DNA of 64,000 nucleotides, from the NCBI RefSeq assembly GCF_001625215.2, contig NC_030384.2:42876390-42940389 (forward strand), given 5' to 3'. This DNA comes from Daucus carota subsp. sativus. Its lineage: Eukaryota > Streptophyta > Magnoliopsida > Apiales > Apiaceae. Positions 34,373 to 45,321 of this stretch are shown here, piece by piece. The first letter of the stretch is position 1; the number at the start of each line of letters is the position of its first letter. The position numbers and the translations under genes are program-made. Below the pieces are notes generated by a model, which was not told the DNA's origin, made no database searches, and saw nothing but the letters and a program-made list of their open reading frames with translations.

Positions 34373-35110
34373 TAATATTTTATTATTATGCCTTAATTAA
34401 GAGCTTAATTGTCTCAATCATGAGTTTTCATGATTGTGGGAATATTTTGATATAATCTGTTAAATATATCGACTTATATTCTTTCGTTTCTCTTATTTTA
34501 TTTTCAGGATTCTTGGAAGAAGGCCGGTTTTCCTTTCGGACATTAAAGTTTTATTGTCTAAATTTCCCCGGTCATCTTGCATGTCCGACGGTTAGATAAT
34601 AAGCTTTCTTGAATGAAAGAATTATCACGGTGAATTGCCGATTCTCGTTGAGATTTATTCTCATTTTCAAAAAAAAAAAAAAAAAAAAAAACTGTGATAG
34701 TCTGTTTAAATAAAATTATTTTTTCTAAAAAATCAAAAATATATAAATAAAATACAAAAGTTTTTGAGAGAAAATCAGAAAAATTGTTCTTTTTCGAGGG
34801 ACACGTATAGTTTGCGACCATACATAAAACAATCATGACCATCGGACCAAAGGCAAATTGCCCCTTAAAGTATAGTGTAAGAGCAACTCCAATCAGCCCA
34901 CATCTGTTAGCAATATCCTATGTGGCAGGTCCATTTAGCTATTGAGATAGAAAAGCACCAGCTCCAACCCTAGTCTGTAACTAATAATTTTTTTACATAA
35001 CCCATCTGCTTATCTATATATGTCAAACGCGTACAGATCTGTAAGAGCATTCCACCTCATCTCCCTCCACTGCCAATTCTCTCCCGCCCCTTTTTCCCTC
35101 CAATTGCAAT

Positions 35111-35235
35111 AAATAAAATAAATAGTGCAAATTACAAATAAAATAAATAGTGCAAATTACAAATAAAATAAATAGTGCAAATTACAAATAAAATAAATAG
35201 TGCAAATTACAAATAAAATAAATAGTGCAAATTAC
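35111..35235. repeat. Five perfect 25-bp tandem repeats
   Basis: The unit AAATAAAATAAATAGTGCAA plus ATTAC is repeated five times without a mismatch, inside the Harbinger element downstream of the transposase. Perfect identity points to recent slippage or duplication. Confidence 0.95.
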
Positions 35236-35266
35236 AAAGAGCAAACAAACACCGCAACTCCCAGCT

Positions 35267-36565
35267 TTAGTTGATGTCACCACCGTGGATCTGCCAAAGA
35301 TGCTCTACTAGATCATTTTGCAATTGTAAATGTACTTGCTTATCTCGAATTTGTTGATGAACTTGTATGAATTCTCTAACATCATTTGGACGACTGCGAC
35401 TCGGAGTAACAAATGGTATTTCACCATTTGTATCGCAGTTCTCTTCTTCAATAGGTAGTTGTCTTTCATCTTCCACGATCATGTTGTGCAGAATTATACA
35501 AGCTGTCATAATATATTTCATTGTGCCTACATCCCAAAAGCGTGATGGCCCGCGAATCATTGCAAATCGAGCTTGTAACACTCCAAATGCTCTTTCAACA
35601 TCCTTTCTAGTAGATTCTTGTGCAATTGCGAAATATTTTCTTTTGTTACCTTGTGGTTTTGGGATAGTTTTAACAAATGTTGGCCAAGAAGGATATATAC
35701 CATCGGCAAGATAATATCCCATATTATACTCATGCCCGTTGATGGTATACCTCACTTCAGGTCCACGACCTTCTGCCAAATCTTCAAATAGATGAGATCG
35801 ATCCAATACATTAATATCATTTAATGATCCCGGCAATCCAAAAAAAGAATGCCAAATCCAAAGGTCTTTTGAAGCTATTGCTTCTAAAATAATAGTTGGT
35901 TCATGAACATGACCTGTATACATACCTTGCCATCCAGTGGGACAATTTTTCCACTTCCAGTGCATGCAGTCGATACTCCCCAACATTCCAGGAAAGCCGC
36001 GTTCTTCGTTTTCTGCCAATAATCTAGCCACATCAGCATCATTTGGTCGTCTCAAATATTCAGGACCGAATATTTCGACGACTGCTTTAACAAATCTTTT
36101 TAGACTCTCTATTGCTGTACTTTCACCAATTCTTACATAATCATCAACAGCATCAGCGGCTGTTCCATATGCAAGCATTCTCACAGCAGCTGTCATTTTT
36201 TGAAGAGATGAGAGTCCACGAGCACCCACAGCATCGATTCTTTGAATAAAATAAGTATCATGAGCTGTAATTGCTTCTTCAATTCGTAGGAACAATGGTC
36301 GGCGCATCCGAAATCTTCGACGAAATTGTGTTTCTGTATATGTAGGAGTATCTGAAAAATAATCATGATACAATCTATTGTGACCATCTTCTCTATTGCG
36401 ATCAATGACACGATGATTCATTATAGATCCACCATGACGTGAAATTCGATTTTCTCTTTGACGTCGGCGATGAAGATGAACAGCACCCATCATCGTCATC
36501 ATTGCTTCAGTTTCTTCTTCTTCGGCCTGCATGATCTCATTAATAATTCGTATAGAATTGGCCAT
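35267..36565 (-). CDS. Harbinger transposase (HARBI1-like, DDE_Tnp_4)
   Basis: Uninterrupted 432-residue frame starting MANSIRIINEIMQAEEEETE. The N-terminal half has the helical segment typical of plant HARBI1-like nucleases (FRRRFRMRRPLFLRIEEAI; VRMLAYGTAADAVDDYVRIG; EYLRRPNDADVARLLAENE). The catalytic domain follows at about 193-355, with D199 in LGSIDCMHWKWKNCP, D250 in GLPGSLNDINVL, D288 in YYLADGIYP and E324 in DVERAFGVLQARF, so the acidic core residues are present. Family function: cut-and-paste at TWA targets together with a Myb-like partner. With the reading frame intact the copy may be recent; whether it is expressed is unknown. It lies wholly between the TIRs. Confidence 0.92.
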   Translation of the reverse strand: MANSIRIINEIMQAEEEETEAMMTMMGAVHLHRRRQRENRISRHGGSIMNHRVIDRNREDGHNRLYHDYFSDTPTYTETQFRRRFRMRRPLFLRIEEAITAHDTYFIQRIDAVGARGLSSLQKMTAAVRMLAYGTAADAVDDYVRIGESTAIESLKRFVKAVVEIFGPEYLRRPNDADVARLLAENEERGFPGMLGSIDCMHWKWKNCPTGWQGMYTGHVHEPTIILEAIASKDLWIWHSFFGLPGSLNDINVLDRSHLFEDLAEGRGPEVRYTINGHEYNMGYYLADGIYPSWPTFVKTIPKPQGNKRKYFAIAQESTRKDVERAFGVLQARFAMIRGPSRFWDVGTMKYIMTACIILHNMIVEDERQLPIEEENCDTNGEIPFVTPSRSRPNDVREFIQVHQQIRDKQVHLQLQNDLVEHLWQIHGGDIN

Positions 36566-36946
36566 TGAATTGAATCTAGAATGAAGAATAAATTTGTGTT
36601 TGTGTGTTTTTCAGTCCCCAATTAAGTGGTCTATTTATAAACAAAAGAAATAGAGCTGTTGGAATATGACCGTTATAATATAGCCGTTAGAATATAGCCG
36701 TTAGGATATAGCCGTTATAAAGATAGCTGTTGGAATATAGCCGTTACAAATTTGAAATTTAAAAAGTTAATAAAATATTGTTTTTCAAATATAGATAACG
36801 GTTATAGCTAACATGGTTGGAGCAAGTCACCTTTTTGGTTATGTATAATTTAGCAAACCATTATTTTATTATATTTTAGCTAATGGTTATAGATAATGGG
36901 GTTGGAGATGCTCTAAGTTAACACTTCACAGTCTCAGCATTAGCAG

Positions 36947-36984
36947 CTCTCTCTCTCTCTCTCTCTCTCTCCCCCTCCCTCCCT
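36947..36984 (+). promoter_or_regulatory. (CT)n pyrimidine tract before BTB gene
   Basis: About 13 CT units followed by CCCCCTCCCTCCC, roughly 300 bp upstream of the BTB start codon and only 33 bp from the Harbinger right end. Such Y-patch/CT tracts are common at plant core promoters and 5' leaders, so transcription probably starts here; this is inference. Confidence 0.45.
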
Positions 36985-37272
36985 TGCAAACTTCACAATC
37001 AATGGCGTAAAGCAAATACTAATACTTAATCCTAACGTACCCGAATCATTTAAGAAACTGGGTCCTCCCAAACCCACAAAATTGATCATCTCGATTCTTA
37101 TATCAGGGGTGTTCGAGATTCTATTTTTTATCAATCAGTTAGTCCTGGAAACAAGATTAATACACACAAAAAGCTGTATGTATAATCGGTAAAGCTGGGA
37201 AAGCACGGGGATCAGTTGCTGGAAGGATTTTTTGATTGTATCAATGAAATTACATCCATATTAGCCTTTAGG

Positions 37273-39186
37273 ATGAATGATTCTTCGGCCTACCGTGTTG
37301 AAACCACCTCTCGTCTCGCTCAATGGCGAATCGATAGCTTGGCCTCGTGTACTTATCGGAAATCGGAACCTTTCAAGATCGGAAAGTGGAATTGGTAACA
37401 AACTTAGTCACTCAAGAACTTTTTTGTGTGTGTGTGTATTGTTATGGTTTTTTTTTATCAAGAGAAACTGAATTTTGTCGTTTAATTGATTTTCTGTGTT
37501 GGTTTAATATGTGATTCCAGTAGTTTATGTTTGATCAGACGGTATGATTGTTGTTTTTTGTGTTAAAATGAAGGCACTTGGCTGTGGAAAAGAATCGGAG
37601 TTTGTTTATTAAGTTATTCCCAGAAGCATCGAATGTAACAAGAGAAAATCCTCCGATTGCATCTTTTATCATCCGAGTCGTCTCTTTGCTGGGTAATCGC
37701 ACAACTTTGGCTCATCCAGGTAAACTAGATTAAAATTAGGTAGTTTTCATTTGAGTTATACTATTAAGTAGTACCAATTGTGTCAGTATTGTTTGATGTT
37801 ATTTGATATTTTAGAATTATGTATTAAAACCTGAAGATATAGTGAATGCTTTCAAAGCCAAGGAAAAGAAAATATGAAATAATGTTAGACCAAAAATGTT
37901 AATTTGAATCAGAGTTATTTTCGAGAAGAATTGTTACTGATGATATTTTCAGAACCTTTTAATTCTTATAAGGTTATGGACTTAACGAGTAAATGAAATC
38001 TGAATAACTAGTCTATGGGATATAGTTTGTAGTTGAGTTGATCTGAGGTTTTACCCTGCATACAAGGGCCATGGTTTACTCACTTTCAAGAAAAAAAAAG
38101 AGTCTTGCCCATCATAATTTTATTTATTTTGCTCAGTATGCTGTTTTAGTATCTCTGTCCCACTCTATTCCTCCAACACTGTACTTGCAGAAATCACTAA
38201 TAAGCTATGGAGGAGCAGTGAAGATTTTGTTTGGTCACTTGAGGTTCCGTTAATGGGAAAATTCATCATTGATGTTGAATTCTTTGATTTGAAGACGGCA
38301 TCTCCGAACGTAAGCATTTATTAATGTTTGTATTTCTTTATCCCCCCTCCCAAATTGTGGAATTTCGTCAAGATTTGAGAGTAGTTTATATATAATCAGT
38401 GGATCAGGTGGTAGCAGTATCGCAGTAATATCCATAAATATGGGGATAAATGAGTGATAATATGATCTGAAATGATTTTTGCATGACTTATTGTGTCGCC
38501 AAAATCATCATAAGATAGATTGGTAGCTAAAATACACTGTATATTTGTCTCAAATGGTCTAATAAGTATATAATTTTACACAGGGCGAGGAGCCTCGCTC
38601 GATCTGGGCTGAAGGAGTAACAAACAGAGAATCAAATGCAACAGCTGTTACAGCACTTGGCCGGATGTTATCTGATGGCATACACACGGATATTGTAATC
38701 AATACTTCCGATGGAAGCATAGGAGCTCATCGTGCAATTCTTGCCGCAAGGTCGCCTGTATTCAGCAGCATGTTTTCTCATGACCTTAAAGAGAAAGAAC
38801 TGTCCGCTGTAAACATCTCTGACATGTCAAGTGAAATTTGTTATGCTTTTCTTAGTTACATTTACGGGAATATACAACACGAAGTATTTCTAACTCACCG
38901 ATTGGAACTTCTTCGGGCAGCTGATAAGTATGACATCTCTGATCTAAAAGAGGCATGTCATGATAGTCTAGTTGAAGACATTGATATTAAGAATGTGCTC
39001 GAGCGACTCCAGTGTGGTACTCTGTATCAATTGCCTAAACTGAAGAGCAGCTGCATGCAGTATCTTGTGAAGTTTGGCAAGATATATGATCTTCAAGATG
39101 ATTTGAACACCTTTCTTCAGTCAGCAGATAGGGATCTAATTTTTGATATTTTCCATGAAGTTCTTGCTGGCTGGAAGGGTTTCTGA
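37273..39186 (+). CDS. BTB/POZ protein with TRAF-like N-terminus
   Basis: Four exons: 37273-37394, 37574-37719, 38191-38309 and 38584-39186, all GT/AG with consistent phase, giving 329 residues. The N-terminal ~150 residues (AYRVETTSRLAQWRIDSLAS; FKIGKWNWHLAVEKN; FVWSLEVPLMGKFIIDVEF) form a MATH/TRAF-like region. The BTB domain starts near 157 (HTDIVINTSDGSIGAHRAIL; ARSPVFSSMFSHDLKEKE), followed by a C-terminal helical part ending EVLAGWKGF. It closely resembles Arabidopsis At1g55760, which from memory is also 329 residues. Family role: probable substrate adaptor for a cullin-3 ubiquitin ligase. A Harbinger transposon lies directly upstream of its promoter. Confidence 0.92.
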
Positions 39187-41133
39187 AGTTATAATGTAAG
39201 GAAATTATATTTGTTTAGTATGGGTTGTATACAGTATATCCAGCAAAATAGACTATAGAAAAAGTTGTATTGTACAAAATTTGTTGGATTGGGATTTTAG
39301 TATTCTTTTGCTCAAGTGAAACTGCTTACCTTCATGTACATATACGTACAGTATATTGCTGTACTGATTGATTTTTAGTGAATATTAATACTCCCTCTGC
39401 CCCCAGGTTGTTTACCTTTTGGACATTCACATCTGGATCTCTCCTAATTAAGCAGCTTAGAAATGTACAAAAGGTTTACCTTGGTTCTTACTTGTGTCTG
39501 AAATGGTATTATCCCATTAGCCTCTTCGCCAACAGTTTAAGATTTCAGCAGAGTTGATCACTTAACATGTCATTAGAGCTCGGGTCATACAAGGGTCTGG
39601 AGTTCAAACTGGAATGTTAAAGATATAGATTCAATCGACCCTCTGCTAACATCATATGTCTGATTTGGTTGGAGAGAATGGATTAGGGAGTAAATAAAAT
39701 GAAAACTTGTAGATGAGAACAAAGGTGAAAGGATGCATTAAGGGAAAGATCAGATGCTGCATATTTTCTATGATGAGGTCTGTGAACTAAATGAGCTGAA
39801 GTATGAACTGCTACCTACTCAACAAAATAATATTCTGTTCCATTCGACTTCTATTCATTCTCTCCTTCGAACAGATAATTAAGGTTGGGGGAGAGTTGTA
39901 ATATTACAAACTTGTGCAAACAAAATTTGCAGGATTACTAGCCAAAATAAGTCTAGCAGTCACCTTAGAATTGCATTCATCTGATCATCTCCATCTACCT
40001 TCTCCAGATAATTACAAATATTCATGGTTTTCGATCCCAAAGTAAAATAGCATGTGTTGGAGAAGACATACCTAATTAAAACATTCCCTGCTGCAAATCA
40101 GCAACTAACTGCTGCTTGATTCTCTTCTTCGAGAAATTACATTGGTATAGCCAGTTATGCTGCAAACAGTTGACAGGGACTTGAAACCGGGCTGTGTAAT
40201 CATCTCTTTTCTGTCCTGTTTAGTATACGGCGCATAGCTACAACCTTATGGCAAAAGACTTGACAGTTGACACTAGGGGATTAAGGAGGTGGTATGTGGG
40301 AAATATTTGAAGCATCAGATGTATGAGCGACTCGAATCTTATGCTTGTTCCTAAGAATATTCTCTTTGCTTACCACTTTACCATTTTAGTCTTCAAAGTC
40401 CAAATTTAGACTGAAGTATTTTAATATCTTCAGATTACTCGGTGATATCTGCTGTTCCATCCGGTTACTGTTTCAGCAGGTCACGCGAATGGGCAAATAC
40501 TACTACTACCTAGTTTGCATTGATCCTAAACTCAGTACTCCATAATCTGCCATATTAGCATCAGAGGTGCCAAAAGAGTTGGACTCTGATCCAAGTTTAG
40601 GCTGCTTTTAATCTTATCAATTAACTGGTTTGGTTCGAGTTGTTGAGCTCGATATTTCATGGCCCGTGTTCACTCAGAATTAATTGAGAAAATATAGAGC
40701 CTTATAATAAAAAGACGTTCGATGCAAAGTGGTGATGGTTCTAATAACAAGAATCTGATCACCGGGAGAAGAAATACAAGAAACAAGATTATCCATCAGG
40801 AAAACCAAACAAACATAAAAGAACAAGCAAGCAATATATTTTTCTTTAAACTCTGTTGCAAATCCCCTTGTAATAGCCCTAAAAAACAGTTCAACTATCA
40901 ACCAAACAACCCTGAAACCCTCCTGCTGCTTTCGATCAGAGAATCGATCACATTATATACACATTCTCCACACAGCATTACTTGATAAAATCCCCTAAAT
41001 CATAAATTTCTCAACAAATCGAACGCAACAAACATGCAACAATAACGAATATAAGAGAATACCACAATCTTTAACTTCACTAACCAAACATTACACAGTA
41101 TGTCTTGACATTCATAATCTTCCTACGTGCGGC
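39187..41133. other. Gene-free spacer between BTB gene and small membrane protein
   Basis: No coding frame supported. A lone Stowaway-like terminus (TACTCCCTCTGCCCCCAG) at about 39389 has no recognisable partner. Converging genes on either side put both 3' UTRs here. Confidence 0.4.
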
Positions 41134-41325
41134 CTAGAACGGCGACGGAGCAAACAAGGCGGGGCCGCCTCTTCGGCCGGTGGCGCTATAACTGTAATGC
41201 AAATCATTGTGGATGGAGTGGTACGCTTTCTTGAATACACCGAATCCGAACAAGACTCCTATGGTGATCACCACCGCAATTAGGCACAAGCATAACGTAC
41301 AAATCTTGCAGCCGCAACAACACAT
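41134..41325 (-). CDS. Small cysteine-rich transmembrane protein, 63 residues
   Basis: Single-exon ORF. The N-terminus is crowded with cysteines (MCCCGCKICTLCLCLIAVV), running straight into one transmembrane helix (about 11-30), followed by a soluble tail FKKAYHSIHNDLHYSY and a basic/Gly patch (GRRGGPALFAPSPF). I recall similar short plant proteins starting with a CC-rich anchor, but the function is unknown. The N-terminal cysteines are candidates for S-acylation. A TATA-like CTATATA lies about 115 bp upstream on the same strand, and the context is otherwise quiet, which supports a real gene. Confidence 0.7.
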   Translation of the reverse strand: MCCCGCKICTLCLCLIAVVITIGVLFGFGVFKKAYHSIHNDLHYSYSATGRRGGPALFAPSPF

Positions 41326-41440
41326 TTTGTTTTTTTTCTGCGATCTAGTCTGTTGGTGCGATCTGCGGGAGCGGAAAAAGATTAGATAATTGTGGGAGGT
41401 GGATTGGATCTGAGTTGCTGCATGACCACGAGATGGGGAT

Positions 41441-41450
41441 AGGTATATAG
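41441..41450 (-). promoter_or_regulatory. TATA box of small membrane protein gene
   Basis: The minus strand reads CTCTCTATATACC about 115 bp upstream of the ATG at 41325, giving a leader of roughly 85 nt. Confidence 0.45.
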
Positions 41451-41689
41451 AGAGGTGGTAGTTGTTGAGTGTAATCAGGAGAGCTGGTAAAGGATAGGAG
41501 TGCGGTCTTTAAATTCCCCACTCGAGCGGTTACTTTACGTTTCTTTTCCGTTACTTGCACTGAACCACTCCAGCAAGAGTGCTCTGCGTTTTTTTACCGA
41601 ATAATAATTACAAAAATAAATAACAGATTTTGATTAAATAATTTATATATAATAATATAGTTATGTATAAAATAAAATGATAATTTAAA

Positions 41690-42804
41690 GAGCTTATTGC
41701 AATTCGCACCTCTAGACTTCGGCGCAAAAACACTTTAGTATGCAAACTTTAGATAATTGCATTTCGCCACCCACAGGTATTTTGTGCGCGGCAATTTCCA
41801 CCCCTTCCATCTAATTTTAACGGTTCCGTCAAATATTAAGGACAGTTTAGACATTTAAATAAAAATTAAAGAATTAACCCACTAATAGTGGGTTAATTAG
41901 ATAGTTTAATAAATAAACCAAATCAAGCCCACTCAAGACAAACATCAACTGCGCGCTGAAGAAATCTCGATCGAGATCTCTACTAAAGCAAATTCATTAT
42001 TTAAAACTCCAATCTTTTGCCACTTAAACCACTGGCAATTTCCTCTTTTTGCGATTACTGCTGTATATTCCTCTTATGTGATCTTTAAAACTAATTCACT
42101 TCCAATATTTGCCGAGTTTGTTTGCCTGGGTTTGTTTTTGGTGCATCGTGTTCTTATGAGTCGTAGAGTTTTAATGCCGAGTTTTCGACGCTGTTTTTCG
42201 TGCTGGGTTTTCTTTTGAATTTCTTCCTTTTGATCATGTTTGTTTGTTGAATCTCCTTGTTGAGGTGTAGTAGTTTTTAGTTGAGTTGCATCACTGGTTT
42301 TGTACTGGGTCGCGATGAGTCACTGAATCGGGGTTTTGTGCAGTCGTGCTAAGTCTGGGTTCGTTTTTCTGTTGGGTTCTTTCTTGTTTTCGCGTCGAGT
42401 CATGCCTGGGTTGTTCAGACTGGCTGAATCGGTTTGCCAAGTTGTGTCGATATCCAGCTGAGTTTTGTTTTGAGTTTTCATTTGAAGTTTGCCAGTTGAG
42501 TTTATACTATCTATTCCAAGTTGGTTCACTGCAATAACAAATAAATTAGGGCTAATGGGTATGAGATTAGGGCTTATATAAAGTAAAATGGGGAAAGAAG
42601 ACCGTTAGGGAGTGAATTTTTCAATTTTACCCCGGCTTAAACTAACTAAACTAACGTTAAACATAATTAATTAATGGAGGTTGACGGAAAGGGTGGAAAT
42701 TGCCGCGCACAAAATACCTGTAGGTGACGAAGTGCAATTATCTAAAGTTTGCATACTAAATTGTTTTTGGGCCGAAGTCTAGGGGTGCGAATTGCAATAA
42801 GCTC
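41690..42804. mobile_element. MULE (Mutator-like) element, non-autonomous, 1.1 kb
   Basis: The first ~115 bp (starting GAGCTTATTGCAATTCGCAC) are repeated inverted at the right end with about ten differences, and the 9-mer TAATTTAAA flanks both sides (41681-41689; 42805-42813): long TIRs plus 9-bp duplication are diagnostic for Mutator-like elements. The interior (41930-42600) is T-rich on the plus strand and has no recognisable gene; the 63-codon frame at 42346 is not protein-like enough to call a capture. Confidence 0.9.
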
Positions 42805-42813
42805 TAATTTAAA

Positions 42814-45312
42814 TGAGATGTTTTAGTTGATGTTATTTACATAAATACGGGTGATTCCGATCAAAATTTAATGGAGTATCATTTTGTGAGAAATAATTTA
42901 TATGATGTAACATTTTTTTTTTATTATTAACGTGAATAAAGTCAATTAAATTTTGTCAACTAAAATTTGAAAAAAAACAATCTTATAACTTTAATCGCTG
43001 ATTTTTTATTTTAATGAACAAATAAATTATGACGGATAAATATTCGTGTTTTTTTTCTTTTGCCAAATGAATCGTACGTGTTTTAGCTATCCTACGTACC
43101 TAATACATGTATATGTTATCACAATAATTGTGAAAGAAAAAGCCATCATGAGTATTTAATTTGATAATTTTTTGACAGATATGCATTTTTTCTCCAGTTT
43201 TGAAAAAAATCATCATACTCCTTTTTATAAGCGTCAATTCGTAAACTGTGAAAATACTGATACATGTGTTGATAAACATAATACATTCCAGAAAAACTAT
43301 AAAGGGGAAGAAAATAATTACTATTAAACTAATTTTTTTTAATATAATTTTGAATCTTGCAAAATTATAATGAATTTATTCTGTGTATGTATATATGTGT
43401 GTGTTTTTATTAGTCGGTAACATTTGTGGTCTTCACTATTATATGTATAATCTGTATCGTTGCCTGACAACATATGACATCAGATACGCGATAATGGGTG
43501 GTGATCGTTGATGATGGTGATGAGGGGAGATGGTCGAAAGAGTTGAAGTTTGTTATACTAGAAAATGAAATACAGAGATTTCGAAAAACAAATTATCGAA
43601 AATAAGAATCTAAATATATTGATGGAGTAAAAAAGAGTCTAAAAATTGTGATACATTTACTAAACTGATAATTAAAATAAAGAATCTAAAAGTCACACTA
43701 GACACGTTTTTACTAGTGTGTCTCAAATTCATAATATTGTCAACCGTAAATATTTAAATTTAAATTTTAATTTGAACAAGTGAGCTTCTACTGTAGATTG
43801 TCAATAACAATTTTGTTTTTCTCTTCCTGGATCAGGAGGTTGGTCTTCTCTTTGTTGGTGAGCCAAATGTAGAGTCTTCCCACAGTGCCTATGAGAACTA
43901 CTATAGATCTAGACCTCTGAACAAAATCCTTAGTGACCTTGCCTCTGAAAATTTTCTAATCCATATCAATAATATCCTCAACCGTTGTCCCCGGTAAAGC
44001 TTTAGCAAACCGGCAAGTTTTGGTAAACCGTTAGGCATTGCCTAAATGTCATTGCCCTTAGCCTCTTTGCAAAATAATTCATCTTGACATGTAGCTACAG
44101 CAAGGGTCGGTTCTCATTCTTTTTCTCTAGCCTGTTTTTCATTTTCATTTTTTTTGTTCATGATAATTTTAGTTTTTTAAATTAGGGTGATTGTGGATTT
44201 GGAATTGTGACAAAAATCAAGACTATGTAGAGAAAGAAATACCATGAAATTCAGACTTACCGATGCAAAACTCAAATAGTTATTATAATATTATTATTCT
44301 TCCACATGTATATGTATTTTGAGTATGACAAGTGTATGTATAATTATATTGGATTATATTGTATTGTAAGTGTATGGGGGCGCTTAAACCCTAACCATGA
44401 AGTTCGGACTTATCGATTAAAAATTCAGAATAGTTATTTTAAACTTATTATTCTTTTATAGATATATGTACTTTGAGTATGATAAGTGTTTGTATAATTA
44501 ATGGAGTTTCTTTATTGGACAACCATTCATATATCGTAAGGGTGTGATTGCGCGGAGGCTCCAACCCTAACCACGGTGTAAAATATAAAAGATATTGCGT
44601 AATTATCAATCTGTATTATATTAACAAATGCGAGGTTGACAGCTTTTTGGAATAAGTTCATATTATTTCACCATTGTATTTATTGCTTTGAGTCGTGTAT
44701 ATAAATTATTTATTATAAATGTTGCACTTTATTACAATCTCGGTTTAAATTAGCACATAACCTTTTGAAAGAGTCTATCTAAACTTAAAATTATGTTGTA
44801 CATACAATGAGATAGATGTAGTATTTGTTTGTAGATTATATTAACATTTTAAAATTTGTAGAAACCGAAATTACAATCTGTTCACATAGATTAGATATGT
44901 CGACATTGTCAGAAATTACTTTATCCCGCCAAAAAATAACATGTCGACGTTGTGTCGATTTTAACCAATCTGTTCACATAAATTAGATATGTTTTTGTAT
45001 ATGTGATGTGTATGATTGTTGTTTAAGCTCAGAATGAAACTGAAACTTCAACTTTGTCCCACGTAGATTTTACTGCTAAACGAAGCGGAAAGACTTGTGA
45101 TGTAAGATTTCAACTGTCAATTATAATATATAACAATTTGAGTGATATAAATTGCTCGGTTTCATCACATTATATATTGTTATTTTTATAAGTTGAGCTA
45201 TGAAAGCATTTACTTCAATCCTTTCAGTAGATAGGCCACACTCAAGTTATAACTTATTGATAACGAAATATTAGAAAATAGCACACTATTTAAAGCTATT
45301 AATATTCAATCT
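42814..45312. other. Gene-free AT-rich stretch
   Basis: No gene. A coding-like run on the minus strand at about 43810-43960 reads GKVTKDFVQRSRSIVVLIGT and continues GRLYIWLTNKEK; I do not recognise it and it has no neighbouring exons, so it is probably a relic. A diverged tandem duplication lies at 44241-44575. Confidence 0.35.
44241..44575. repeat. Diverged tandem duplication, period ~153 bp
   Basis: The segment beginning ACCATGAAATTCAGACTTA (44241) recurs as ACCATGAAGTTCGGACTTA (44394 on); both copies contain TTTGAGTATGA, GTATAATTA and end near AACCCTAACCA. Function unknown. Confidence 0.7.
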
Positions 45313-45321
45313 ATGAAATAC

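Larger units (their letters stand above)
33155..34688 (+). mobile_element. Poly(A)-tailed retroposon-like insertion with 18-bp flanking repeat
   Basis: The 18-mer AAACTGTGATAGTCTGTT occurs at 33137-33154 and at 34689-34706, the second copy directly after a run of 23 A residues (34669-34691). This is the signature of target-primed insertion of a poly(A) RNA. The 3' module (34545-34668) matches the remnant at 13945-14095. The 5' part contains, antisense, the last exon of anthranilate synthase alpha; the middle (33740-34200) is unknown; 34206-34372 is a minisatellite. No reverse transcriptase is present, so it is a SINE-like or heavily 5'-truncated LINE copy. Confidence 0.6.
34881..36913 (-). 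mobile_element. PIF/Harbinger transposon, 2.03 kb
   Basis: TIRs GAGCAACTCCAATC (left) and, reversed, GAGCATCTCCAACC (right), each bordered by TAA (34878-34880; 36914-36916), the canonical 3-bp duplication. It encodes one uninterrupted transposase on the minus strand and contains a 5 x 25-bp perfect minisatellite 3' of it and short TATAGCCGTTA repeats (36661-36750) 5' of it. The usual second Harbinger gene, a Myb/SANT-like DNA-binding protein, is absent; the space left (about 0.35 kb on each side) is too small. It sits about 360 bp upstream of the BTB gene start codon. Confidence 0.9.

Noticed and set aside
35367-36411. Several short frames inside the Harbinger transposase
   Set aside because: Shadows of the 432-codon minus-strand transposase.
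39389-39480. Lone Stowaway-like end upstream of 39.5 kb
   Set aside because: Only one terminus seen; no inverted partner or TA-bounded right end found.
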